The notes under the pieces are model-generated. The model was not told where the DNA came from. It did not search any database and was given only the letters and a program-made list of their open reading frames with translations. From Ferruginibacter sp. (GTDB lineage: Bacteria > Bacteroidota > Bacteroidia > Chitinophagales > Chitinophagaceae), in assembly GCA_014379905.1 (NCBI GenBank), contig JACMKX010000063.1, forward strand, positions 1 to 64,000: 64,000 nucleotides of DNA, in the 5' to 3' direction. The position numbers were made by a program, and so were the translations under genes. Shown in pieces: positions 49,158-57,593 of this stretch; position 1 is the first letter of the stretch; each line of letters opens with the position of its first letter.

Positions 49158-50612
49158 TTACAATTTTAAACCAAGGCCTTTATAAAATTCCAATACTTTC
49201 ATTTTGAAAACATAGTCAAACTGGTTGATGCTGTATTCTAATTTTGCTCTTAGCAAATTGTTTTGCGTGGTTATAAGATCGAAAGTATTGAGCATCCCTA
49301 CTTCAAAACGTTTGTTGGCATAATCGTAGGTTTGCTGGGATGAATTAACAGATTTTTTGGAGGCATTGTATTTTTCCAATGCTATCACTGCTGCATTATG
49401 TGCCTGGTATATATCCTGTTTCAGTTGCTGATCATCAGATAACTTTTGCAACTCGAGGGTTTGAATATTGAGTTTAGATCTTTCGTAATTGGTTCTGAGA
49501 CTTCCTCCATTAAAAATCGGAACGCTGAGGCTTATGCCGATGTTTTGGGAAAGGTTGTCTATGATCTGCGTACCAAATGCGCTTGGTCTAACATAACCTA
49601 ATAAAGCACCTTGTTGAAAAACGGGTTGTTGTATATCCACAAGTGTACCGTTTACGTCTACTTTAGGTCCGCCAAAACCAATAGGCTCATACCTCAAAAT
49701 TTCCTGGTTGTAAAAGGGAGCTTTTTTAAATGCCACGTAACCGGAGCCAATTCCTCCAAAAGCCGATAGCGATGGATACATAGATCCCCTTGCCGCTGCT
49801 CTATTTTTTTCCGCAGCCTTCAGTTTAAATGCATTTACCTGTTGCAAAGGTTGATTGGTAAGTGCTAACTGGTACACGGCATCTGGCATCAGGTCAGCGA
49901 TTGGCTCTACCGGTATTGATTCTACCGGTGGGGTATCTACTTCAAAAAGGGCCGCTGCATCAATACTCATAAAAGATTTAAGCGTGAGTATTGATTGGGT
50001 AATGGCCCCTTTAGCATTAATATAATTCACGCTGTCGAGCGCCAGCTGAGCTTCTAACTGAACTAGGTTTAGCTCCGGCAGCGTACCTGCCTGTACCTGT
50101 TTACGTGTATTGTTAAGTTGTTCCGTAGTTTGTGCAACCTGGACTTTTGTAATTTTTTCCTGTTCAATTGCCAGCAATATTTGCAGATACGCATTGGCGG
50201 CACTCAGGGCAATATCATTCTTTATTTTTCCTACATTAGCCACAGCTGCTTTCAGCTCCCATTCATTAGCAGCGATGGTATTTTTTTTACTGTAAAAATT
50301 AAATATATCAGCGCTTGTCTGGAGTTGCATACCAGCCTGTAGTGTAGTTGTATTTATACGGGTAAAATTTACAGGGTCCTGACCATTACCATTATTTACG
50401 CTCGTATTACCGGTAAAAGATGCGTTGGGATAGCGGGACAATTTACTTTGATTGTAAGTGAGTGCCTGTAATTTAGCCTGTACCTCGTTTTGTTTTACAC
50501 CCAGATTATTGGTCATTGCATAGTCCACAATAGTCTTAAGGTTCCATTTCTCCTGGGCAGAAACAGTGATCGCTGATATGCTAAAAAAGGCTGATAAGAT
50601 ATAAATGCGCAT
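49158..50612 (-). CDS. TolC-family outer membrane protein
   Basis: A 484-residue TolC-like channel protein with a signal peptide (MRIYILSAFFSISAITVSA). Opening text WNLKTIVDYAMTNNLGVKQNEVQAKLQ and the second-half opening ISLSVPIFNGGSLRTNYERSKLN mark the two repeats, and LRAKLEYSINQFDYVFKMKVLEFYKGLGL is the typical end. It precedes the adaptor gene with which it must work. It differs from the TolC at 17443-18858 and belongs to a separate operon whose promoter should lie in the 107 bases between it and the carotenoid operon end. Confidence 0.93.
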   Translation of the reverse strand: MRIYILSAFFSISAITVSAQEKWNLKTIVDYAMTNNLGVKQNEVQAKLQALTYNQSKLSRYPNASFTGNTSVNNGNGQDPVNFTRINTTTLQAGMQLQTSADIFNFYSKKNTIAANEWELKAAVANVGKIKNDIALSAANAYLQILLAIEQEKITKVQVAQTTEQLNNTRKQVQAGTLPELNLVQLEAQLALDSVNYINAKGAITQSILTLKSFMSIDAAALFEVDTPPVESIPVEPIADLMPDAVYQLALTNQPLQQVNAFKLKAAEKNRAAARGSMYPSLSAFGGIGSGYVAFKKAPFYNQEILRYEPIGFGGPKVDVNGTLVDIQQPVFQQGALLGYVRPSAFGTQIIDNLSQNIGISLSVPIFNGGSLRTNYERSKLNIQTLELQKLSDDQQLKQDIYQAHNAAVIALEKYNASKKSVNSSQQTYDYANKRFEVGMLNTFDLITTQNNLLRAKLEYSINQFDYVFKMKVLEFYKGLGLKL

Positions 50613-50719
50613 TCATAAAAGTATTATATGTAAAGTTAGCACACACAGCCAATATTATAAGCGGTGTTGCAGAAAGATTTTGAAAGTCATTCCAGCCCTC
50701 TTTTAAGTTGGAAATCATT

Positions 50720-51418
50720 CTATTTAACCGGGAAATACCTGCTTCGTAGTTTTTCAAACAGAACAATATTCAGAAAAATAAGGAACATCCCGTAAAAGAT
50801 GTCTTCGAAAGGTATGGTATAAATCCGAATACCCAGATTTTCAGCATTGTTGTATAATACTACCGGTATGGCTGTAAGAAACCCGTTTACCAGCAGGAAA
50901 GGAATAAGTATGACCACATAGGAGATAAGGAAAATGGCGCTGTTGAATTGCCGAAAGTGTTTCCTGAAAGTAAAAAAAAGCAACAGGAATACCGACAGAC
51001 CGATAAAAGTAAATACTGTATAATTTTTTTGGTAAAACACAATGCCGGTGACGAGTAAAATAATTGCTAACAGTTTTAAAAAAGTATCCCCTCTTTTTTC
51101 ATTTTTAATGCCAGGGAAATAACAACGGATGCATTCATAAATAAATACGCAGCAATAGGGAACTATAAAAAAGAAAAGGATTTCTTCGAGGGGTAAATCA
51201 AAATATTTTATACCGGTAATGTAATTTTCATTGAAACTCCACACGCCCTGTTTGGTAAAATAGCTATCCCATATTATGTATAGAACGGCAGGAAATATCA
51301 TCGCTGGAAATAAATATTTCCATTTTTTATAAAACGCTACTTTTTTATCGAAGCTTAATGCTAACGGGCCGGCGAGGGAGGCTGCCAAAATGAGGAAATA
51401 TGTGTAATGTGTATTCAA
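50720..51418 (-). CDS. crtY: Lycopene cyclase (CrtYcd type)
   Basis: A 232-residue, mostly hydrophobic protein with two copies of the lycopene cyclase domain (PF18916), each with three to four helices. This is the fused form of the heterodimeric CrtYc/CrtYd cyclase. Landmarks are the first-repeat PAVLYIIWDSYFTKQGVWSF, with GIKYFDLPLEEILFFFIVPY after it, and the second-repeat RIYTIPFEDIFYGMFLIFLNIVLFE, where the (L/F)(P/E)xE(E/D) pattern recurs. It forms beta-rings on lycopene or its hydrated derivative. It is the last gene of the carotenoid operon, 15 bases after crtZ. Confidence 0.87.
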   Translation of the reverse strand: MNTHYTYFLILAASLAGPLALSFDKKVAFYKKWKYLFPAMIFPAVLYIIWDSYFTKQGVWSFNENYITGIKYFDLPLEEILFFFIVPYCCVFIYECIRCYFPGIKNEKRGDTFLKLLAIILLVTGIVFYQKNYTVFTFIGLSVFLLLFFTFRKHFRQFNSAIFLISYVVILIPFLLVNGFLTAIPVVLYNNAENLGIRIYTIPFEDIFYGMFLIFLNIVLFEKLRSRYFPVK

Positions 51419-51433
51419 TAAGATTTTAAAACC

Positions 51434-51919
51434 TTATAGGTTTTTCTTTTGCTGTAGTTTTTTATCCGCCTTCACCTTCTCCCAATACTTTTTTGCTACC
51501 CACAACATACCAAAACTTTCCCCATGCTCCTTTCCTAAATGTTTGTGGTGCATTTTATGGGCCCAGCGGATGGTTTTTACATAGCTGTTATTGCTCCGGG
51601 TAAACCATTTAAACCGTTGATGAATGATGACTTCATGCACCAAAAAATAAGCGAGGCCATACAAGGCAATGCCAAATCCTATGGCAGCTATCCAATAAAC
51701 TTTATTTTGCAAACCAAGCATAATACAAAGCCAGCTCGGTATAGCGAATATGAGAAAAAAAGCATCGTTCTTTTCAAAAAAACCAGGCTCAGGCTGGTGA
51801 TGGTCTTTGTGCAGGTACCATAAAAAGCCGTGCATCACAAACCGATGTGTGAGCCAGGTAATGCCTTCCATGATAAAGAAAGTACCAAAGACAATGAATA
51901 AGAAAAGAATCCAGTTCAT
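51434..51919 (-). CDS. crtZ: Beta-carotene 3-hydroxylase
   Basis: A 161-residue di-iron membrane hydroxylase. Histidine boxes are visible as HRFVMHG, HKDHHQPEPG, HEVIIHQRF and HKMHHKH, in the order expected of CrtZ, a member of the fatty acid hydroxylase superfamily. It adds 3-hydroxy groups to beta-ionone rings. Length is normal. The ATG overlaps the preceding cruF-like stop by four bases (51916-51919). Its presence with a ring-forming cyclase shows that at least one end of the final pigment is a 3-hydroxy-beta-ring. Confidence 0.92.
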   Translation of the reverse strand: MNWILFLFIVFGTFFIMEGITWLTHRFVMHGFLWYLHKDHHQPEPGFFEKNDAFFLIFAIPSWLCIMLGLQNKVYWIAAIGFGIALYGLAYFLVHEVIIHQRFKWFTRSNNSYVKTIRWAHKMHHKHLGKEHGESFGMLWVAKKYWEKVKADKKLQQKKNL

Positions 51920-52602
51920 AAAAAAGTTCTGAGCAATAAAAAAAACATGGCTTGTATCAATAACAAATTTACTGCGAATTTGTTTTGTTTTTGAAAGGGT
52001 AAAACATGAAAAATCAGCAACAGCAACATACTGATAACAAACCAGGAAATATAATTAAACATTGGTATTTGTCCGTTTCCCAGCCAAGTCCAGTAACCCA
52101 GCTTTACTGCAACGGGTTCTATAAGCCAGTCGAAAACTACGGCGAGTGTGGCACCGTCCATTACAATGCTGAATGCTTTAATCTGTTTAACAGGCCGTTC
52201 CATTTCTTCACTTAGTTTTTTGGAAATACTGCTAAGTAAATGATGTACTGCTACCCCACAGCAATATATAATGATGAACCAGTTTACACCAATTATATAA
52301 GGCACATTTTTAAACCCGGGACCCAGCACGGTTCCATATGTATAATTGCCAAAAAGCCGGCCGGTAGTTGTTCCTATCAGCTCCACCACAATACCGGTAA
52401 TAAAACAGGTGATGAAAAACAGTAGCAGCCAAACACTGATCTTTTTCTGCGTATAAAACAGTAACCCGGCCATTAATAACAAATGAAGCGGGGTAGTAAG
52501 TACAAAGTTGCTTTCTTTAAAAAACAAAAGGCCTGCCAGGCCTACCAGGTGAAAAAGCATGGCAATGGCTGTTGCAATATGGTATCGGGAAAATTGGGTC
52601 AA
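51916..52602 (-). CDS. cruF: CruF-like carotenoid 1',2'-hydratase (DUF422)
   Basis: A 228-residue integral membrane protein of the CruF/DUF422 family with about seven helices. Conserved acidic sites fall in FITGIVVELIGTTTGRLFG (E) and IVMDGATLAVVFDWLIEPVAVKLGYW (D, D, E), as in characterised CruF proteins that add water across the 1',2' double bond of a linear psi end. It is coupled on both sides by four-base overlaps to a second desaturase and to crtZ. The gene makes a monocyclic tertiary-alcohol carotenoid likely, since a hydrated psi end cannot be cyclised. Some DUF422 members have other or unknown roles. Confidence 0.82.
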   Translation of the reverse strand: MTQFSRYHIATAIAMLFHLVGLAGLLFFKESNFVLTTPLHLLLMAGLLFYTQKKISVWLLLFFITCFITGIVVELIGTTTGRLFGNYTYGTVLGPGFKNVPYIIGVNWFIIIYCCGVAVHHLLSSISKKLSEEMERPVKQIKAFSIVMDGATLAVVFDWLIEPVAVKLGYWTWLGNGQIPMFNYISWFVISMLLLLIFHVLPFQKQNKFAVNLLLIQAMFFLLLRTFL

Positions 52603-54107
52603 TGTGAATGCCTGCCTTTTTTCTTATAATCCTTTTCAATGATGGCTGCAGTTATGGCTGCACTTTTAAGGCAAAGCGGTATTCCACCACCGGGATGTAC
52701 CGTACCACCACAGCAATATAAATTCTTAATAGAAGATATAAAATTAGGCTGGCGTTTAAATGCAGCCATGCGGGTGTTGGAACTGCTGCCATACAGGGAA
52801 CCCATGTAGCTGCCTGTTTGTTGTTCTATGGCTACCGGGTCCATGATGGTTTCTGACTCTATTAAAAGGGAAACATTTGTTTTTAGTAAGCGGTCTAGTT
52901 TGGCAATGATGAATTGCCTGGCCTGCTGTTTCAGTAATTCCCAGTTTTGGCCGCTATTGGCCGGCACATTTATCATTACAAACCAGTTTTCTTTACCTGC
53001 AGGTGCATGCGCCGTTTCCTGTTTGGAGGTAATGTTTACATACACGGTAGGATCTGCATATAATTGTTTCTTATTAAAAATATGACTGAATTCGTCCGGG
53101 TAATTATTACTAAAAAATATATTGTGAAGATCAAGATCGCTGAATCTCTTGTTGATCCCCCAGTAAAAAATAAGGGCACTGCTGCTGCGTTCCTGCTTTA
53201 TAATTTTTTGCGCTTTGTCAACCCGGTTCACCAGGTGCTTCCAGGTAAAATACATGTCAGCATTGCTCACAATAACATCGGCATAAATATTCTCGTCTTT
53301 CAAAACAATTCCTTTGGCCGCTCCTTCTGTGTGAATGATACGATCTACCGGGGTATTAAAATGAAATTGTACTCCTTTTTTTAATGCGAGCTGGTGAAGG
53401 GCATTGGTAATACTGATCATACCACCTTGGGGATAATAAACGCCACGGTTTAATTCCAGGTGTGGTATCAAACTTAGCATGGCCGGGGCTTTGTAAGGAT
53501 TGCTGCCATTGTAAGTGGCAAACCGGTTAAATATCTGCCTTGCTTCTGACGTTTTAAATTGTTTGCTGTTGTAGGTATCAAAACTGTTGAAGAGATAAGG
53601 AAGTTTTACCGCACCGATGGCTTTAAATATCCTTTTATGCAGCCAGGTCCCCCGCTTATGTAAAGAATAATTAAGGAAAACACTGCCTACATTATCGTAC
53701 AGTTTTTGGGAATCCGATAAATATTTTTGCAGGTTAGCTGCCGGCTCAGTTGTTTTTTCCTGTAGTTCTGTTGCAAATAAATTATTATCTGCAAAGGCAT
53801 CTATACTTTTCCCTGTTTCAAAAAAATATTTACAGGTAACATTAACAGGCTTGTATTGCAGGTATGGTTCAATGGGTTCGCCGGCATCGGCAAATAATTC
53901 TTCTATGTGACCGGGCTGGGTAAATAAAGAGGGGCCGGCATCAAAACGGAAACCATCTTTTTCAAACATAGATAATTTACCGCCGGGAGTTGAATTGCGT
54001 TCGTACACACTTACTTCAAAACCCTGTATGGCCAGTCGTATAGCTACCGCAATTCCTGCTACGCCGCTTCCAATAATAATAGCTGATTGTTTACTGGTCA
54101 TATTCAA
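52599..54107 (-). CDS. Carotenoid desaturase, CrtD-like
   Basis: A 502-residue FAD-dependent desaturase. The dinucleotide-binding text is IIIGSGVAGIAVAIRLAIQGFEVSVYERN, split here as IGSGVAGIAVAIRLA, followed by GGKLSMFEKDGFRFDAGPSLFT, and the C-terminal GGTVHPGGGIPLCLKSAAI is the second FAD motif. Two such enzymes occur in this operon; the other is nearer to the regulator. Given the cruF-like neighbour (four-base overlap), this one is the better candidate for the 3',4'-desaturase CrtD acting on 1'-hydroxy carotenoids, but phytoene desaturation cannot be excluded from sequence alone. Confidence 0.85.
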   Translation of the reverse strand: MNMTSKQSAIIIGSGVAGIAVAIRLAIQGFEVSVYERNSTPGGKLSMFEKDGFRFDAGPSLFTQPGHIEELFADAGEPIEPYLQYKPVNVTCKYFFETGKSIDAFADNNLFATELQEKTTEPAANLQKYLSDSQKLYDNVGSVFLNYSLHKRGTWLHKRIFKAIGAVKLPYLFNSFDTYNSKQFKTSEARQIFNRFATYNGSNPYKAPAMLSLIPHLELNRGVYYPQGGMISITNALHQLALKKGVQFHFNTPVDRIIHTEGAAKGIVLKDENIYADVIVSNADMYFTWKHLVNRVDKAQKIIKQERSSSALIFYWGINKRFSDLDLHNIFFSNNYPDEFSHIFNKKQLYADPTVYVNITSKQETAHAPAGKENWFVMINVPANSGQNWELLKQQARQFIIAKLDRLLKTNVSLLIESETIMDPVAIEQQTGSYMGSLYGSSSNTRMAAFKRQPNFISSIKNLYCCGGTVHPGGGIPLCLKSAAITAAIIEKDYKKKGRHSH

Positions 54108-54625
54108 ACTCCTGTTGCTGCAAGATAAGTTTCCAGCTTTGGAAAAGCAATTTTAAACCAGGAAGTATACAAATGAGGTTCGTTTTTTATTGATTGGCGG
54201 ATGGTACCCATCTTATTAAAAACATAATTGTTCACTTCATCATTATCGGGAACTATGGTTCCTTCAAAAGTACCGGTGAATACGTGATCCACCTCATGTT
54301 CGCTAAGCCCATTATCAAAATTGGTCTGGTAAGTAAAACTAAAAACCTTTCGGAGTTCTGTTGTAAAGCCCATCTCTTCCTGTAACCTGCGCCCCGCAGC
54401 AGCAAGTGTATCTTCCCCGGGTAAGGGATGGCTGCAGCAGGCGTTGGTCCAAAGGCCTGCACTATGGTACTTGCCAAGCGCTCTTTGCTGAAGCAGCATG
54501 TCACCCTTAGTATTAAAAATAAAGATGCTAAATGCCCTGTGTAGCAACCCTTCCCGGTGGGCCTGCATTTTATCCATGCTTCCCAGTGCCTCATCGGCTT
54601 CATTTACTAAAATTACCTTTGACAA
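54104..54625 (-). CDS. idi: Isopentenyl-diphosphate delta-isomerase, type I
   Basis: A 173-residue Nudix-fold isomerase that interconverts IPP and DMAPP, the first step in supplying carotenoid precursors. The active-site cysteine lies in TNACCSHPLPGE, where the metal-binding histidine also sits. The Nudix-like helix is AAAGRRLQEEMGF, and the acidic pair EHEVDHVFTG carries the catalytic glutamate. The length matches type I enzymes. The stop overlaps the next desaturase start by four bases and the start is 11 bases after crtB. Placing idi inside a carotenoid operon raises flux to the pigment. Confidence 0.95.
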   Translation of the reverse strand: MSKVILVNEADEALGSMDKMQAHREGLLHRAFSIFIFNTKGDMLLQQRALGKYHSAGLWTNACCSHPLPGEDTLAAAGRRLQEEMGFTTELRKVFSFTYQTNFDNGLSEHEVDHVFTGTFEGTIVPDNDEVNNYVFNKMGTIRQSIKNEPHLYTSWFKIAFPKLETYLAATGV

Positions 54626-54636
54626 TTTTTTTTGTT

Positions 54637-55473
54637 TTAAAATATATTCAGCTGGCTTCTAAGCCCCGCACGCATAAATATCAGTGCTTTTGAATAATTG
54701 GGAATACGCACCCGGTTATTCAGCAACAAGTCCGGCTTTGCCTTTTTTATTTTTTTAAAAAGAGACAAGTAATATTTATAAGCTACGTACACTCCAAATT
54801 TTGCTTTAACAGGTAATTGTATAATTCCCTGGTAGGCATTGGCAAAATCTTTTTCAATATCATCCTCAATCTGCTTTTTCACAGCAGGTGTAAAGTTCCT
54901 GAAATCTATACCGGGGAAATAAGTGCGGTTGAGTTCTTCAAAGTCTGCTTTTATATCTCTTAAAAAATTGATCTTTTGAAAAGCTGCTCCCAACGCCTGT
55001 GCCGATGGCTTCAATTTTTCGAAACCCGTTTTGTCTCCATTACAAAAAACATACAGGCACATCAACCCTACTGCTTCGGCGCTTCCATAAATATATTCCT
55101 GGTAACCTTTTAAATCGTATTTGGATTTATTAAGATCGAGTTCCATGCTGTAAAAAAAAGCTTCTACCAGTTTTACATCGATGTTATAGGCATGTACCGT
55201 GCGCTGAAAGCTATTAAGAATGGGGTTAAGACTGATCTTTGATTCAATGGCTGCGTACGTCTGTTTTTTAAACTCTTTCAGTAAAGCAGCTTTATCAAAT
55301 TCATGAAAAGTATCTACTATCTCATCAGTAAAGCGAACAAATCCGTAAATATTGTAAATAGGCGTACGCAATGATGCATGTAACAGCAAAATAGCACTGC
55401 TGAAGGAGGTGCTGTACTTTTGCGTAGTGAGTTTGCTGCACTCCTCGCTTACTGTATGAAAAAGATGCATCAT
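54637..55473 (-). CDS. crtB: Phytoene synthase
   Basis: A 278-residue squalene/phytoene synthase family enzyme that condenses two geranylgeranyl diphosphates to phytoene. The two Asp-rich sites are RFTDEIVDTFH near residue 50 and INFLRDIKADFEE near 170, and GSAEAVGLMCLYVF carries the usual GSAExVG block. All helices of the fold are represented and the length is standard. It is 11 bases from crtI upstream and 11 bases from idi downstream, the classical crtIB pair of pigmented Bacteroidota. Confidence 0.95.
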   Translation of the reverse strand: MMHLFHTVSEECSKLTTQKYSTSFSSAILLLHASLRTPIYNIYGFVRFTDEIVDTFHEFDKAALLKEFKKQTYAAIESKISLNPILNSFQRTVHAYNIDVKLVEAFFYSMELDLNKSKYDLKGYQEYIYGSAEAVGLMCLYVFCNGDKTGFEKLKPSAQALGAAFQKINFLRDIKADFEELNRTYFPGIDFRNFTPAVKKQIEDDIEKDFANAYQGIIQLPVKAKFGVYVAYKYYLSLFKKIKKAKPDLLLNNRVRIPNYSKALIFMRAGLRSQLNIF

Positions 55474-55484
55474 GATGCGCTAAA

Positions 55485-56978
55485 TTAGCTGTTAAATTCT
55501 TTTAATATTTCTCTTGCTACCACTTCCCCGCTTATTAATGATGGCGGAACCCCGGGCCCAGGCACTGTTAACTGTCCGGTGTAGTAGAGGTTGCTTATTT
55601 TTTTGCTTTTTAAAGAAGGTTTTAAAATAGCAGTTTGTGTTAATGTATTCGCCAAACCATAGGCATTCCCTTTAAAAGCATTATAGTCATGTACGAAATC
55701 TGATACTGAATAGGATCTTTTAAAAACAATGAAATTTTTTATTTGTTCCCCTGTTTGCTTTTCAAAACGATCCAGTAATTTTTCAAAATATTCATTCCTC
55801 AATTCTTCCGTATCACCTTTTAAACCTGCGGCCACCGGCACCAGGAAAAATAAATTTTCGTTGCCCTCCGGTGCTACCGTGTCATCTGTAACCGATGTGG
55901 CGCTAACATAAAACAAAGGATCAACGGGCCATTCCTTTGTTTCATAAATTTCTTTCCCATGCTGCTGAAAATCTGTATCAAAAAACAAATTATGATGCCT
56001 GATATTCTTTAGTTTTTTATTGATGCCTACATAGTAGATCAGGCAGGATGGAGCCATCACCCTTGTTTCCCAATAAGCTTCTTTATAACTCCTGCTTTGT
56101 GCCGGTAACAATTTACTTTCAATAAAATGATAATCTGCTGCACCTATAATTACATCAGCCTCATATTCCAAAAATAAATTAGCTACACCTGTATTGCTTA
56201 CTATTACTTTTTTTACCTTACCGTTGTCAATCTCCAGCTGGTGCACCTCCTTATTAAATTCGAACTTCACCCCCAATTCTTCTGCAAGCCTTTGCATCCC
56301 ACTTACCACTTCATGCATACCGCCTTTAGGATACCAGGTGCCGAGCTTTATATCTGCGTAATTCATGAGGCTGTAGAGCGCCGGAATCTTTTCCGGCAGA
56401 GCACCTAAAAACAACACCGGGAATTCCATCAACTGCCTGAGTTTGGGATTCCTGAAAAATTTACCAACATGTTTTTTCATGGAAGTAAATACATCCAGTT
56501 TCAATAGCCCTTTTGCCAGGTCTGCGTCAATAAATTCTGTCAATGATCTGCCTGGTTTTTGTACCAGTTTGTTTATACCCACATCGTATTTGAAAGCGGC
56601 TTCTTTTAAAAACGATTCTAATTTTTCTCCTGATCCTTTTTCTATTGATTCAAACAAGTCTTTCATTTTGTTATAATCAGCAGGAATGTCCATCTGTTCT
56701 GCTGGCCACCAGACCCTGTAAGACGGATCTAGTCTTTTCAGGTCATAATAATCAGCTACGCTCTTTCCAAAACTATTGAAATACTTTTCGAATACATCCG
56801 GCATCCAGTACCAGCTTGGACCCATGTCAAATGTAAACCCCGCCTCCTCAAATTTTCTTGCCCGTCCGCCAGCCATGTTATGTTTCTCCAATACTGTTAC
56901 ATCCCATCCCGCCCGGGCCATAAAAGAAGCGGCTGAAATTCCGGCAAAGCCACTTCCTATCACAATTATTTTTTTCAC
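55485..56978 (-). CDS. crtI: Phytoene desaturase
   Basis: A 497-residue CrtI-type desaturase converting phytoene to lycopene in several steps with FAD. The N-terminal Rossmann text IVIGSGFAGISAASFMARAG, the block NMAGGRARKFEEAGFTFDMGPSWYWMP in two parts, and the C-terminal YYTGQLTVPGPGVPPSLISGEVVA are standard. It lies directly upstream of crtB, the usual crtIB arrangement, and 35 bases downstream of the ECF sigma factor gene. It is only distantly similar to the second desaturase in the operon (52599-54107), pointing to distinct reactions. Confidence 0.94.
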   Translation of the reverse strand: MKKIIVIGSGFAGISAASFMARAGWDVTVLEKHNMAGGRARKFEEAGFTFDMGPSWYWMPDVFEKYFNSFGKSVADYYDLKRLDPSYRVWWPAEQMDIPADYNKMKDLFESIEKGSGEKLESFLKEAAFKYDVGINKLVQKPGRSLTEFIDADLAKGLLKLDVFTSMKKHVGKFFRNPKLRQLMEFPVLFLGALPEKIPALYSLMNYADIKLGTWYPKGGMHEVVSGMQRLAEELGVKFEFNKEVHQLEIDNGKVKKVIVSNTGVANLFLEYEADVIIGAADYHFIESKLLPAQSRSYKEAYWETRVMAPSCLIYYVGINKKLKNIRHHNLFFDTDFQQHGKEIYETKEWPVDPLFYVSATSVTDDTVAPEGNENLFFLVPVAAGLKGDTEELRNEYFEKLLDRFEKQTGEQIKNFIVFKRSYSVSDFVHDYNAFKGNAYGLANTLTQTAILKPSLKSKKISNLYYTGQLTVPGPGVPPSLISGEVVAREILKEFNS

Positions 56979-57013
56979 CCGCCTAAAATAAGATTATTGG
57001 AAATAAGAATTCA

Positions 57014-57514
57014 TTAATACCTGTTCATCTGTTGTTTTAATAATTTTCTTGCAAAGTGAATCCTGCTTTTTATTGTTCCCAGTGGCTCACTATACAGGCT
57101 GGCAATTTCATTGTATTTATATCCCTCAAAATATAAGAGGAACGGGTCCTTAAAAATAACAGGCAACTGATGAAGACTCTCCTGTATATCTTTTAGAGCG
57201 AGCCCTGTTTCCGCCGCATTTGATACTGCCGATTGTTTACTATTGATCAGCAATTCATTTGGTGTATCATCTTTTACAATGTTGAAACGTTTGGTTTTTC
57301 TATAATCATTTATAAAAATGTTGCGCATTATAGTATATAACCATGCCTTTATATTGGTTCCCACGTTGTATTTTTCCTTATTCACCAGTGCCCTTAACAT
57401 GGTTTCCTGCAATAAATCCCTCGCCGACTCATTATCGCGGGTAAGTGTTAAAGCAAAAGGTTTCAGGTGATCTGCATTGCTTAGCAACATGCCATTGAAT
57501 TCCGTCCCACTCAT
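57014..57514 (-). CDS. ECF-type RNA polymerase sigma factor
   Basis: A 166-residue sigma-70 family factor of ECF type. The start is set at 57514 (MSGTEFNGMLLSNADHLKPFA), because the extra 32 residues of the longer frame are unlike the family and would overlap the upstream regulator. Region 2 contains NESARDLLQETMLRAL and KAWLYTIMRNIFINDYRK; region 4 contains LHQLPVIFKDPFLLYFEGYKYNEIASLYSEPLGTIKSRIHFARKLL, split by its helix-turn-helix. No anti-sigma gene is adjacent. It lies between a CarH-like regulator and the carotenoid genes, so it may transcribe them or answer to the same signal. Confidence 0.92.
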   Translation of the reverse strand: MSGTEFNGMLLSNADHLKPFALTLTRDNESARDLLQETMLRALVNKEKYNVGTNIKAWLYTIMRNIFINDYRKTKRFNIVKDDTPNELLINSKQSAVSNAAETGLALKDIQESLHQLPVIFKDPFLLYFEGYKYNEIASLYSEPLGTIKSRIHFARKLLKQQMNRY

Positions 57515-57593
57515 TTTGTTTACTTTTTGGTGAGTTAAAGTTAAACAAACGATTTGCCAAAAGGATTTTTGTTTAATTAAACACGAAAATTGG

